Source: Candidatus Tokpelaia sp. (GTDB lineage: Bacteria > Pseudomonadota > Alphaproteobacteria > Rhizobiales > Rhizobiaceae). Taken from it: a stretch of 64,000 bases of DNA. Below the pieces are notes generated by a model. It did not search any database. It was given only the letters and a program-made list of their open reading frames with translations, and was not told the origin of the DNA. The stretch is from assembly GCF_008636115.1 (NCBI RefSeq), contig NZ_QLZD01000018.1, positions 1 through 64,000 on the forward strand, read 5' to 3'. The position numbers were made by a program, and so were the translations under genes. Every line of letters begins with the position of its first letter. Position 1 is the first letter of the stretch. This document shows, piece after piece, positions 46,557-55,570 of the stretch.

Positions 46557-46641
46557 AAGCAGCGCTTTGGCTGGCGGCTTTATGCCGGCAGGAGCGGGTG
46601 CCGACCAGTGATAGTGGCAGGCGGCGGCAGAAAGGGAAGAA

Positions 46642-48108
46642 ATGAAAGTTTCGTATTTGCTGGGTGAGGCGATTGCCGCGGATAAAAGCAAAGCCCTGGC
46701 TGAGACAATCAGTATTTCCGGGGTGGCTGATGATTCGCGTAAGGTGAAAGCGGGCTATGCTTTTTTTGCCATTGCCGGCAACAGCACCAATGGCCAGGCC
46801 TATGCGCAAGCGGCAGAAAAGCAGGGCGCTGCGGTGATTATTGCCGAAAAAGGCGCTGATTTGGGGGCGCGCGCTATTCCCGTTATTTATGTGCAAAATA
46901 TTCGCCATTTGCTGGCACTTGCCGCTGCCCGTTTTTACCATAGCCGGCCGCAAATAATAGTGGCGGTAACCGGCACAAGCGGCAAAACCTCTGTTGCCGC
47001 CTTTTTACGGCAAATATGGGAAAATACCGGTTTTGCCGGTGCTTCCATCGGCACTATTGGCGTGGTTGCCAAAGATTTTTCGCAAAGCGGGGCGCTGACC
47101 ACGCCGGGGGCAGTGGAGCTGGCACTGCTGCTGGCGCAACTGGCGCGCAAACATATTACCCATGTGGTGATGGAGGCCTCTTCGCACGGGCTGGAGCAGT
47201 GCCGCCTGGACGGAGTAAAGCTGACAGCGGCGGGGTTCACTAATCTGGGGCGCGATCATATGGATTATCACCCGACTATTGAGGCCTATTTCAAAGCCAA
47301 AATGCGGCTGTTTGATACGCTGTTGCCGGTGGGGGCAAAGGCTGTTGTCTTTGCCGACAGCAAATATGCCGATAAAGCTGTTGCCCATATAGAGGCGGCC
47401 GGGCGCAAGGCTTTGACTGTCGGCCGCAAGGGCAATTTTATCAAACTGAAGCGGGTGGAGCATGAACGCTTTCGCCAATATGCGGAAATTGCGTTTGAGG
47501 ACGAAATTTATGAGCTGGTTTTGCCGCTGGCGGGTGAGTTCCAACTGGCCAATGCTCTGGTGGCGGTGGGGCTGGCACTTGCCAGCTCTGTGCCGCCTGC
47601 GGCGGCGTTCCGCGCCTTGGAGCGGCTGCAAGGGGCGCCAGGGCGGTTGCAGCTTGTCGGCGCCACGGCAGCAGGGGCGCCGGTTTATGTTGATTATGCC
47701 CATAAGCCCGATGCGTTGGAAAATGTGCTGAAATCGGTGCGGCCCTTTACCAATGGGCGCATTGTGCTGGTTTTTGGCTGCGGCGGCGACAGGGATAAGG
47801 GCAAAAGGCCGATTATGGGTGAAATAGCGGTAAAACTGGCTGATATAGTTATTGTGACTGATGATAATCCGCGCAGCGAAAACGCGGCTATTATTCGGAA
47901 GCAGATTTTGGCCGGCGCGCATGGGGCGCTGGAAATCGCTGATCGGCGCGCGGCTATTCGCCATGCTGTCGGCCTGTTAGCGCGCGGCGATACATTGATT
48001 GTCGCCGGCAAAGGCCATGAAGAAGGGCAGATTATCGGTGATAAAACTTTGCCTTTTTCCGACCAGGCGGAAGTCGCCAATGCCCTGCATCTGAGCCGGG
48101 GAGACTAA
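46642..48108 (+). CDS. murE: UDP-MurNAc-tripeptide synthetase
   Basis: A 488-residue Mur ligase adding the third amino acid, likely meso-diaminopimelate, to UDP-MurNAc-L-Ala-D-Glu. ATP site [15 protein letters not shown], substrate region [13 protein letters not shown], and the [15 protein letters not shown] segment that marks the meso-A2pm-adding type. AAAGGGAAG precedes ATG 46642. Confidence 0.95.
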   Translation: MKVSYLLGEAIAADKSKALAETISISGVADDSRKVKAGYAFFAIAGNSTNGQAYAQAAEKQGAAVIIAEKGADLGARAIPVIYVQNIRHLLALAAARFYHSRPQIIVAVTGTSGKTSVAAFLRQIWENTGFAGASIGTIGVVAKDFSQSGALTTPGAVELALLLAQLARKHITHVVMEASSHGLEQCRLDGVKLTAAGFTNLGRDHMDYHPTIEAYFKAKMRLFDTLLPVGAKAVVFADSKYADKAVAHIEAAGRKALTVGRKGNFIKLKRVEHERFRQYAEIAFEDEIYELVLPLAGEFQLANALVAVGLALASSVPPAAAFRALERLQGAPGRLQLVGATAAGAPVYVDYAHKPDALENVLKSVRPFTNGRIVLVFGCGGDRDKGKRPIMGEIAVKLADIVIVTDDNPRSENAAIIRKQILAGAHGALEIADRRAAIRHAVGLLARGDTLIVAGKGHEEGQIIGDKTLPFSDQAEVANALHLSRGD

Positions 48109-48254
48109 GCGCCTGGGTTACGCCCTGTGGCTGGGAGGCGGCAGGGCGCAGCAAAGAATTCGGCGGCGGGCGCGGCAAATAATCTCCGCCCGGCCTGTGC
48201 CCTGTAACAGGGCCGGCGGCGAAGTGTTGCCAGAGTTTGGGGTCAAGGCAGGAT

Positions 48255-49751
48255 ATGAGTGCGATGCGTTTATGGACAGGTGAGGCTTTGAGGCAGGCAG
48301 TGGGGGGGCGTGTGCAAGGTGTGCTGCCGCAAAGCATAAGCAATATTGCCATTGACAGCCGCCTTTGCCCGGCGGGTGCAGCGTTTTTTGCCGTTCAGGG
48401 CGAGCGGGCAGACGGCCATGCCTATATAGCTGCCGCGGCACAGGCCGGGGCGGCGCTGGCCGTGGTGGAAGAGGCAAAACTGGGCAGCCTGCCGCCGCTT
48501 GCTCTGCCGCTCCTGGTGGTGGATAATGTGCTGACAGCGCTGGAAAATCTGGCCAGAGCGGCGCGGGCGCGGTTGCAGCCGGGTGCCTTCGTTTCGGCGA
48601 TAACCGGCTCTGTCGGCAAGACTACGGTGAAGGAAATGCTGGCACGGGCGCTGGCGCCATTTGGCAGGGTGCATTTGAGCCCGGCCTCTTTCAATAATCA
48701 TTTTGGCGTGCCGCTCAGTCTGGCGCGTATGCCGGAAAATACGGATTTCGGCATTTATGAAATCGGCATGAATCATGCGGGGGAAATCACTCCGCTGGTC
48801 AATATGGTGCGGCCGCATTTGGCGCTGATAACCCGCATTGCTGCCGCTCATATGGGGCATTTTAACAGCCTGGCGGAAATTGCCGCCGCCAAGGCGGAAA
48901 TTTTTAGCGGGCTTGCGCCGGGCGGCACCGCGCTTATCAACCGCGATGATGAATATTATCAATTTTTGCGAGAAAAGCTGCAAGAGATCGGTTCTTATCT
49001 GTTGCAAAGTTTCGGCCGTAACTCTGAGGCGAATTATCATATAATGGCAGGCAGTGACAAACAGCAGGCAGAAAAGCAGGAATTTGCAGTGCAGACGCCT
49101 TTTGGGCAGGAAATATTCCACTTACATGTTCAGGGCACGCATATGATGTTGAATGCGACAGCAGTCATTGCCGCTGCGGCAGAACTGGCAATTCGCCCTC
49201 AATATGAAAAACAGGGCAGCCATATTGTCAAGCCATATTTGGCGAAAATCAAAACGGCCTTGGCAGATTTTCACGCCGGGGCGGGGCGGGGGGCGCGTTA
49301 TTATTTGCCGCTGCCGCATAAAAGCGCCGCCAAGGGTGAGTTTTTGCTGATTGATGAGAGCTATAATGCCAATCCGCTTTCTATGGCTTTGGCGCTCAAA
49401 ATGCTGGGGGAGGCAAAACCGGAGGCCGGCGGCCGGCATATTGCCGTTTTGGGCGATATGCTGGAGCTGGGGCCCGAGACGCAGAGCGCGCATGAGGCGC
49501 TGGCGGCCAGGCTGGCGGCAGCAAAAGTGGAGCTTGTCTTTCTGGCCGGTGAGGCTATGCGCTTTTTACAGCAGAAGCTGCAACAGCACCACCCGGCAAT
49601 AGAGGTGCATTGGCGGCCAACCGCGGCCGAACTGATTGCGCCGGTAGAAAATGCGTTGCAGGCAGGCGATTGTGTTATGGTGAAATCTTCCAATTCCATC
49701 GGCACGGCAAAGCTGGTGGCAGCCTTGCTGGCCGGCAGACAGGTGAGATAA
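48255..49751 (+). CDS. murF: UDP-MurNAc-tripeptide--D-Ala-D-Ala ligase
   Basis: A 498-residue Mur ligase that completes the pentapeptide. ATP site [16 protein letters not shown], central [12 protein letters not shown] and [17 protein letters not shown]-terminal [17 protein letters not shown] and [19 protein letters not shown] precedes ATG 48255; ATG 48264 is an alternative. The 146-bp murE-murF gap contains a weak GC-rich palindrome that may be a decayed element copy. Confidence 0.95.
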   Translation: MSAMRLWTGEALRQAVGGRVQGVLPQSISNIAIDSRLCPAGAAFFAVQGERADGHAYIAAAAQAGAALAVVEEAKLGSLPPLALPLLVVDNVLTALENLARAARARLQPGAFVSAITGSVGKTTVKEMLARALAPFGRVHLSPASFNNHFGVPLSLARMPENTDFGIYEIGMNHAGEITPLVNMVRPHLALITRIAAAHMGHFNSLAEIAAAKAEIFSGLAPGGTALINRDDEYYQFLREKLQEIGSYLLQSFGRNSEANYHIMAGSDKQQAEKQEFAVQTPFGQEIFHLHVQGTHMMLNATAVIAAAAELAIRPQYEKQGSHIVKPYLAKIKTALADFHAGAGRGARYYLPLPHKSAAKGEFLLIDESYNANPLSMALALKMLGEAKPEAGGRHIAVLGDMLELGPETQSAHEALAARLAAAKVELVFLAGEAMRFLQQKLQQHHPAIEVHWRPTAAELIAPVENALQAGDCVMVKSSNSIGTAKLVAALLAGRQVR

Positions 49752-49818
49752 AGCAGGCAAAACCTGCTGTTTTTCACAGCAAAATAAAACAGGCATAAGC
49801 ACAAAGGCGGCAGAGTTC

Positions 49819-50886
49819 ATGTTGTATTTTTTATCGGATTTTATCGGTATTATTCCGGGAACGGGGCTTTTCCGCTATATTAGTTTTCGCGCTGCGGGGG
49901 CGCTGATGAGTTCGGCCTTATTTGTGTTTTTATTTGGCCCGGCAATTATTGCTTCGCTGAAAATCCGCCAGGGCAAGGGTCAGCCTATTCGCGCTGACGG
50001 GCCGCAAACCCATTTTAAAAAAGCCGGCACGCCGACTATGGGCGGGCTGATGATTTTAAGCGGCATAGCAGTTTCTGCCCTGTTATGGTGTGATTTGAAA
50101 AATCTCTATTTCTGGACAGTGCTGGGCGTCACTCTGTCTTTTGGTGCTATCGGCTTTTATGATGATTATTTGAAAGTGACCAAGGAGACAAGCCGCGGCT
50201 TTTCCGGCAAAATGCGGCTCTCGCTGGAATTTTGCTTAGGCGCTGCTGCTGCCGCTATATTTATGCGCGCCGGATCCCCCGGCCTGTCTTTCCCCTTTGT
50301 CAATTATCTGCTTAATCTGGGGGTGTTTTTTATCCCCTTCGGCGCTTTGGTGATTGTCGGCACCGGCAATGCGGTTAATTTTACCGATGGGCTGGACGGG
50401 CTGGCCATTGTGCCGGTCATGGTGGCGGCGGCTTCCTTTGCCTTGATTGCCTATGTTTCCGGCAATAGTGTTTTTGCCGAATATTTGCAGATTCACTTTG
50501 TTCCCGGCACAGGTGAGCTTACTGTGCTGCTGGCTGCGACTATTGGCGCCGGGCTGGGCTTTTTATGGTTTAATGCGCCGCCGGCGGCCATTTTTATGGG
50601 CGATACCGGCTCGCTGGCTTTAGGCGGCCTGTTAGGATCTGTCGCTGTGGCGGCCAAGCATGAGCTGGTACTGGCGGTGATTGGCGGGGTGTTTGTGATG
50701 GAGGCTTTGTCGGTTATTATTCAGGTCGGCTATTTCAAAATGACGCGCAAGCGGGTGTTTTTAATGGCGCCTATTCATCATCATTTTGAAAAAAAAGGCT
50801 GGACGGAAAGCCAGGTGGTTATCCGCTTCTGGATTATATCCATTATTCTGGCGCTGCTGGGCCTTGTCAGCCTGAAACTGCGCTAG
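49819..50886 (+). CDS. mraY: phospho-N-acetylmuramoyl-pentapeptide transferase
   Basis: A 355-residue integral membrane enzyme making lipid I, with about ten helices. Key motifs: [21 protein letters not shown] (catalytic Asp pair), [28 protein letters not shown], and [14 protein letters not shown]. Normal length. Confidence 0.96.
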   Translation: MLYFLSDFIGIIPGTGLFRYISFRAAGALMSSALFVFLFGPAIIASLKIRQGKGQPIRADGPQTHFKKAGTPTMGGLMILSGIAVSALLWCDLKNLYFWTVLGVTLSFGAIGFYDDYLKVTKETSRGFSGKMRLSLEFCLGAAAAAIFMRAGSPGLSFPFVNYLLNLGVFFIPFGALVIVGTGNAVNFTDGLDGLAIVPVMVAAASFALIAYVSGNSVFAEYLQIHFVPGTGELTVLLAATIGAGLGFLWFNAPPAAIFMGDTGSLALGGLLGSVAVAAKHELVLAVIGGVFVMEALSVIIQVGYFKMTRKRVFLMAPIHHHFEKKGWTESQVVIRFWIISIILALLGLVSLKLR

Positions 50887-50890
50887 GCGG

Positions 50891-50990
50891 AGCAAGGTTG
50901 GACAGGCTGGCCTGTGGCGGTGCCCTGCGGCAAAGAAAATGCGCGGGACAGGCCGGCTTGACAGATCAGTCTGTGGCCGGCGGGGCGGGG
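50891..50990 (+). repeat. two palindromic element copies between mraY and murD
   Basis: A short copy with core GGTTGGACAGGCTGGCCTG (from 50896) and TGGCGG, then a long copy at about 50946-50980 (GGACAGGCCGGCTTGACAGA, CAGTCTGTGGCCGG). They start 4 nt after the mraY stop. The long copy keeps TGACAGA. Confidence 0.87.
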
Positions 50991-51069
50991 CGAATAAAGA
51001 ATATGCGGCGTGCGGCGCCAATGAGAAAGCGTGGCGGTGCCCTCAAATGAAAAACGAAGGTAAGCGGCA

Positions 51070-52749
51070 ATGATTGCGTTGACGAGCTTTAAGGGGAAAA
51101 AACTGGCGTTGTTCGGCCTTGGCGGCTCCGGCCTTGCCACCGCCCGGGCTTTGGTTTTCGGCGGAGCCGATATTGTCGTTTGGGACGATAAGCCGCAAGC
51201 CGTAGAGGAAGCGCGGCAGGCGGGCCTGCCGGCGCAGGATTTACGCACTATTGCCTGGGGTGAGATAGCGGCGCTGGTGTTAAGCCCCGGTGTGCCGCTC
51301 ACCCACCCCAGGCCGCATTGGAGCGCCGTTTTGGCGCATAAAGCGGGGGTAGAAATTATCGGCGATATTGAACTGTTTGTGCGTGAGCGCAATGCTTTTC
51401 TGCAGAAGCACTATGACAGCCTGCCTGAGAGGCAAAAAATGCAGGCCGGGCGCGCCTTGCAGGCGGGCAGGCCAGCCTGCGGCGGCAAGGCGCCGGCGAA
51501 GAATCCGGCAGGCGGCGGCTTGCAACAGGAAAAGGAAACGCAGGCCGGGTTGGACGGGTCAGCCTGCGGCGGCCGTTTGCAACAGGAAAAGAATATAAAA
51601 GATTTTTGCCCGTTTATCGCTATTACCGGCACGAATGGCAAATCCACCACTACGGCGCTGCTGGCGCATATATTGCGGCGGGCCGGCTATAATGTGCAAA
51701 TGGGCGGCAATATTGGCAGGCCGGTGCTGGAACTGGCGCCATTTGCGCTATCAGCCAAACAGGTTTATGTGGTAGAAATTTCCTCTTATCAGATTGATCT
51801 GACGCCGTCTCTCAACCCCACTATCGGTGTTGTGCTCAATATTACCCCCGATCATATTGATCGTCACGGCAGTTTTAGAGCCTATGCCGCGTTGAAAGAG
51901 CGGCTGGCGGTGCAAAGCGAAACCGCCATTATCGCTTATGATGACGCCCCCTGCCAGGCTATTTATGACCGGCTGAAACAGGCAGGCAAGCGGGTAATCG
52001 GCGTGGGCGCCGCGGCTGATGAAAGCGGTATAATAAACCCGCAGGATTGCTTTACTGTGCCGCGCTTTTACGCCTGGCATCTGGGCCGCTTCCGGCGAGG
52101 GGACAAGGTTTTGCCTGCTTCTGCCGCTTTGCGCGGGCGGCATAATGGGCAAAATGCGCTCTGCGCCCTGGCGGCAGCTTATGTGCTGGGAGCAAAGGGT
52201 TTTGAAAAGGGGCTGGCGGATTTTAAAGGCCTGCCGCATCGTATGGAAGAAATTGGGCAAATACTGTATCAAGGGGTAATAATCCGCTTTATCAATGACA
52301 GTAAGGCTACGAATGCGGAATCTGTCGCTCCGGCTTTGCAAAGTTACAATAATATTTACTGGCTGGCCGGCGGCCGCGCCAAAAAGGGCGGGATAAACAG
52401 CCTGTTACAGCCTGAATATTTGGCGCAAATGCGCCGCGCCTATTTTTTTGGTGAAGCAGCAGTAGAATTCGGCAAGAGCTTTGCGACCCATAGCCTTTTC
52501 GGCGGGCAGTCCTTTGTGGCGGATTTATACCCTTATCGGCCGGCGGAAAACCTGATCGCGGCGCTGGCACTGGCCTGGGGCGATGTAAAGGCGGATATTG
52601 CCGCCGGCAAAATTGCCAGAGGAGCAGAAGCGGTGATTTTATTGGCGCCGGCTTGCGCTTCTTTTGATCAATTTAAAAATTTTGAGGAAAGAGGCAAGGC
52701 TTTTGCCGCATTGGCGGAACAGTATAGCGGCGGCGGGCGCAGCAAATAG
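51070..52749 (+). CDS. murD: UDP-MurNAc-L-alanine--D-glutamate ligase with an extra segment
   Basis: A 559-residue MurD, about 90 longer than usual. N-terminal Rossmann domain (LALFGLGGSGLATARAL), ATP site AITGTNGKSTTTALLAH, NITPDHIDRHGS, RFINDSKATNAESVAPAL, and C-terminal LLAPACASFDQF. Residues about 118-178, between IELFVRERNAFL and the ATP-binding domain, form an insertion of palindromic elements (GRPACGGKAPAKNPAGG and GLDGSACGG, between two LQQEK repeats). It sits at a domain boundary, so the enzyme could stay active, as its essential role demands. Confidence 0.94.
   Translation: MIALTSFKGKKLALFGLGGSGLATARALVFGGADIVVWDDKPQAVEEARQAGLPAQDLRTIAWGEIAALVLSPGVPLTHPRPHWSAVLAHKAGVEIIGDIELFVRERNAFLQKHYDSLPERQKMQAGRALQAGRPACGGKAPAKNPAGGGLQQEKETQAGLDGSACGGRLQQEKNIKDFCPFIAITGTNGKSTTTALLAHILRRAGYNVQMGGNIGRPVLELAPFALSAKQVYVVEISSYQIDLTPSLNPTIGVVLNITPDHIDRHGSFRAYAALKERLAVQSETAIIAYDDAPCQAIYDRLKQAGKRVIGVGAAADESGIINPQDCFTVPRFYAWHLGRFRRGDKVLPASAALRGRHNGQNALCALAAAYVLGAKGFEKGLADFKGLPHRMEEIGQILYQGVIIRFINDSKATNAESVAPALQSYNNIYWLAGGRAKKGGINSLLQPEYLAQMRRAYFFGEAAVEFGKSFATHSLFGGQSFVADLYPYRPAENLIAALALAWGDVKADIAAGKIARGAEAVILLAPACASFDQFKNFEERGKAFAALAEQYSGGGRSK
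51452..51590 (+). repeat. palindromic element cluster inside murD
   Basis: Copy 1 (51452-51493, exactly 42 nt or 14 codons) has a 9-bp outer stem GCGCCTTGC/GCAAGGCGC. Its trailing GCCGGCGAAGAATCCGGCAG matches the GT39 copies. Copy 2 (core 51548-51572) is flanked by direct repeats TTGCAACAGGAAAA at 51520-51533 and 51577-51590, 57 bp apart, in frame. Both are stop-free short forms. Confidence 0.88.
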
Positions 52750-52772
52750 GGTGCCCGGGTTGCGCGAATTGT

Positions 52773-52810
52773 GGTTGGACAGGCCAGCCTGACAGACTGG
52801 TCTGTGGCGG
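52773..52810 (+). repeat. long palindromic element between murD and ftsW leader
   Basis: GGTTGGACAGGCCAGCCTG then ACAGACTGGTCTGTGGCGG. The inner stem is ACAGGCCAG/CTGGTCTGT, against ACAGGCTGG/CCAGTCTGT in the 40915 copy: the three loop-proximal pairs changed on both sides, a compensatory change. Loop CCTGACAGA is conserved. Confidence 0.88.
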
Positions 52811-52958
52811 CGGGTGTAACCAATAATATGCCGGGTCATTAAGCTTTTTTTATAATTTGCCTTTTACAAGCTGTTTTTCAGGTGATTTGCGGGGGAGGCC
52901 GGGATAAAGATAATTGCCGCCGCCAGGAGCCGCCGGGCCAAATAAATAAAGGGAGTTT

Positions 52959-53096
52959 ATGCTGAGCCGTATGGCGAGAGCCGCTATTGCCGATTGGTGG
53001 GTTTTGCCTTTGATCAGCGCGGGTTTGCGCGGGGGTATTTTATGCTTTAAGGCAGGTCGTCCGCGCTTTTCGACGCCTAAACAAAACAAAGGGTAA
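52959..53096 (+). CDS. 45-codon leader ORF duplicating the ftsW start
   Basis: Opens MLSRMARAAIADWW, against MLSRMDRSAIADWW at the true ftsW start; 38 of the first 42 bases match. The frame then departs (VLPLISAGLRGG...) and stops at 53096, 42 nt before the ftsW ATG. GGGAG precedes the ATG, so it could be translated. It may be a leader peptide or a relic of a duplication/insertion. Not a functional FtsW. Confidence 0.55.
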   Translation: MLSRMARAAIADWWVLPLISAGLRGGILCFKAGRPRFSTPKQNKG

Positions 53097-53180
53097 AGTC
53101 CACCAATCGGCGGCGGGTTGAAGGTTCAAGAGGTATTTATGCTGAGCCGTATGGACAGAAGCGCCATTGCCGATTGGTGG
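52989..53180 (+). promoter_or_regulatory. candidate attenuator-like switch at the ftsW start
   Basis: GCCGATTGGTGG occurs at 52989-53000 (in the leader ORF) and 53169-53180 (ftsW codons 11-14). CCACCAATCGGC at 53100-53111, between them, is a perfect 12-nt complement of both. Pairing upstream is helped by CCTTTG/CAAAGG (53007-53012, 53087-53092) and AGCGCGG/CCGCGCT (53016-53022, 53061-53067). Pairing downstream would enclose the ftsW ribosome-binding site and ATG. Regulation is inference; the complementarity is seen directly. Confidence 0.5.
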
Positions 53181-54266
53181 TGGACAGTTGACCGCTGGAT
53201 TTTGGCAGCCTGTTTGCTGTTAATGGGAGCGGGGATTTTATTTTCCTTTGCCGCCAGCCCGGCCGTGGCAATGCGGGTGGGCATTGCCGATAATTTGCAT
53301 TTTGTCAAATTGCATGTCTGGTTTACCCTTGCTGCCGTGCCGGTAATGATCGGCCTTTCTTTTTTTGCGCCACGCTCTATTCGCCTGTTTTGCCTGTGTC
53401 TTTTGCTCATTTCTCTGGTGCTGCTGGTCATGACGCTGTTTTTCGGCGTGGAGACTAAAGGGTCGCGCCGCTGGATTTCGCTGGCCGGGTTTGGCATTCA
53501 GCCGTCAGAATTTATGAAACCGGCTTATGTGGTGGTTATGGCCTGGCTGTTTGCCCGGCAAACGGCAAGCGGGTGGAAAAGCCTCTATTTGCCGCCGGTT
53601 TTATTATGGGGGCTGTGCGCCGCTCTCTTGGTGGCCGAGCCGGATTTGGGGCAGACTTTGCTGATAACCCTGGTAATGGGCGGGTTATTTTTTATTTCCG
53701 GCATTCCTTTATGGTTTGTCGGCCTGCTTGGCGGCCTGGCTGTTGCCGGCGGTTTTTGCGCTTATTATGCTTTTAGCCATGTGCATGAGCGTATTGACGG
53801 CTTTTTGCATGGCGAGGGTGATACATTTCAGGTAGATGTCGGGCGTGAGGCTATTATGCACGGCGGCTGGCTGGGGCAAGGCCCGGGTGAAGGCCTGATA
53901 AAACGCATTATCCCCGACAGCCATACGGATTTTGTTTTTTCAGTTATTGCCGAAGAATATGGTATTATTCTGTCACTGGTAATTATCGGCCTGTTTGCCT
54001 TTATTGTGCTGCGCTCTTTTTATCTCGCCATGCGGGAGCGTGATATTTTTATCCGTTATGCCATTACCGGGCTGGTTTTATTGTTCGGCTTTCAGGCCAT
54101 TATCAATCTGGCGGTGAATTTGCACCTTATGCCGCCAAAGGGTATGACTTTACCTTTTATTTCTTATGGCGGTTCCTCACTTATTGCTATTGCAATAGTG
54201 CAAGGCTGCCTGCTTGGCCTGACCCGCAAGCGGCCGGAAGGCCGGGCTTCACTTGATTTTGATTAG
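53139..54266 (+). CDS. ftsW: septal peptidoglycan polymerase FtsW
   Basis: A 375-residue SEDS protein with ten helices. Family motifs include GSRRWISLAGFGIQPSEFMKPA, LLVAEPDLGQTLLI, GLIKRIIPDSHTDFVFSVIAEE (catalytic-loop Asp region) and MTLPFISYGGSSLIAIAI. It polymerises lipid II with FtsI. ATG 53139 (AGAGG upstream) is preferred to TTG 53118. Confidence 0.96.
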   Translation: MLSRMDRSAIADWWWTVDRWILAACLLLMGAGILFSFAASPAVAMRVGIADNLHFVKLHVWFTLAAVPVMIGLSFFAPRSIRLFCLCLLLISLVLLVMTLFFGVETKGSRRWISLAGFGIQPSEFMKPAYVVVMAWLFARQTASGWKSLYLPPVLLWGLCAALLVAEPDLGQTLLITLVMGGLFFISGIPLWFVGLLGGLAVAGGFCAYYAFSHVHERIDGFLHGEGDTFQVDVGREAIMHGGWLGQGPGEGLIKRIIPDSHTDFVFSVIAEEYGIILSLVIIGLFAFIVLRSFYLAMRERDIFIRYAITGLVLLFGFQAIINLAVNLHLMPPKGMTLPFISYGGSSLIAIAIVQGCLLGLTRKRPEGRASLDFD

Positions 54267-54333
54267 GCTGATTGCAGAGAAGCCTTTTAAAGCTTAAAAG
54301 AGATTGAGGCTGGGCAAAGACAGAAGTAACAAG

Positions 54334-55461
54334 ATGGATTCAACCGGCATAAATACAAAAAAAACAGTATTTCTGGCCGCCGGCGGCACTGGCGGCCATG
54401 TTTTCCCGGCTGAGGCTTTGGGGCAGGCCTTGCAGGAACGGGGCTTTAATGTGCATATGCTGACCGATAGCCGCGCCCGCCACTTTATCATAACAGGAAA
54501 AGGCGGCATTAAAGATGATAAAGTGCATGTTTTATCTGCCGCCACAGTGGCGGGCGGCAATCCGCTGCGTCTGGGCGGGAGTTTGTGGCAGCTTGGCCGC
54601 GGTTTTTGCCAGTCTGTGCGCCTGATACGCCGGTTTAAACCCTGTCTGGTCATGGGTTTTGGCGGCTATCCCACGGTGCCGCCGCTGCTGGCGGCGCGTT
54701 TTCTGCGCGTGCCGATCCTTATTCATGAGCAGAATTCAGTCATGGGGCGGGCAAACCGCCTGCTGGCGCGTTTTGCCCGGGCGGTGGCGGCGGGCCTGCC
54801 GCCGGCGGGGGGGCCGGCTGCCTTTTCTGCCAAAACTGTGATAGTCGGCAATCCGCTGCGCCCTTCCGTGCTGGCTGCGGCGCAAAGACCTTATCAGGCG
54901 GCAGGTGATAAGGCACCGTTTAACCTGCTGGTTTTCGGCGGCAGTCAGGGGGCGAGCTTTTTTTCCGCCATTATGCCGCCGGCGCTGGCTTTATTGCCGC
55001 CGGCTTTGCGCGCCCGGCTGGTAATCACCCAGCAGGCGCGCGCTGCCGATGAAGCAGAATTGCGCGCTGCCTATGCCAAAATGGCAATAAAGGCGGAAAT
55101 AGCAGTGTTTTTTAGAGATTTGCCGGCTTTGATTGCCAAAGCGCAGTTTATTATTGCGCGGGCCGGGGCCTCTACTGTGGCCGAAATTGCCGCTATTGGC
55201 CGTCCGGCTTTGCTGGTTCCTTATCCGCAGGCGCTGGATCATGACCAGCGGCATAATGCGCAAAGCCTGGCAGCAAGCGGCGGCGCAATAATGGTGGAGC
55301 AGGCAGCGCTGACAGCGCCGGGCCTGGCTGAAATTGTGACCAAAGCCATGCAAAACCCGCAAGATTTGGCCAGACAGGCGCAGCTTGCCGCCCGTGCCGG
55401 ACAAAGAGATGCGGTGGACAGGCTGGCCGCTTTGGTAATAAAACACTGCGCTGCCGGTTAA
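54334..55461 (+). CDS. murG: UDP-GlcNAc transferase MurG (lipid II synthesis)
   Basis: A 375-residue GT28 enzyme adding GlcNAc to lipid I. N-terminal glycine-rich AAGGTGGHVFPAEAL, VMGFGGYPTVPPLLAA, HEQNSVMGRANRLL, and C-terminal VFGGSQGASFFS and IARAGASTVAEIAAIGRPALLVPYP. ATG 54334 chosen; the SD is weak and TTG 54304 is possible. Confidence 0.96.
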   Translation: MDSTGINTKKTVFLAAGGTGGHVFPAEALGQALQERGFNVHMLTDSRARHFIITGKGGIKDDKVHVLSAATVAGGNPLRLGGSLWQLGRGFCQSVRLIRRFKPCLVMGFGGYPTVPPLLAARFLRVPILIHEQNSVMGRANRLLARFARAVAAGLPPAGGPAAFSAKTVIVGNPLRPSVLAAAQRPYQAAGDKAPFNLLVFGGSQGASFFSAIMPPALALLPPALRARLVITQQARAADEAELRAAYAKMAIKAEIAVFFRDLPALIAKAQFIIARAGASTVAEIAAIGRPALLVPYPQALDHDQRHNAQSLAASGGAIMVEQAALTAPGLAEIVTKAMQNPQDLARQAQLAARAGQRDAVDRLAALVIKHCAAG

Positions 55462-55570
55462 GCCGGATTCGACAGTCAAAGGGGGGCGAGCCTTCAGGGC
55501 AAATTCTGCCCCCTGCCGTGCCGGCAGCGGCAGGAAATGAGAGAAACGAAGCAAAGCGAGGAGTGTCCTT

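Noticed and set aside
48114-48155. Decayed palindromic element between murE and murF
   Set aside because: GCGCC...GGGCGC arms and CCCTGTGGC are present but the core is too diverged to count with confidence.
55411-55435. GTGGACAGGCTGGCC in murG as another palindromic element copy
   Set aside because: The match is only the first half of the core, has no palindrome partner, and encodes normal MurG C-terminal residues (DRLAAL).
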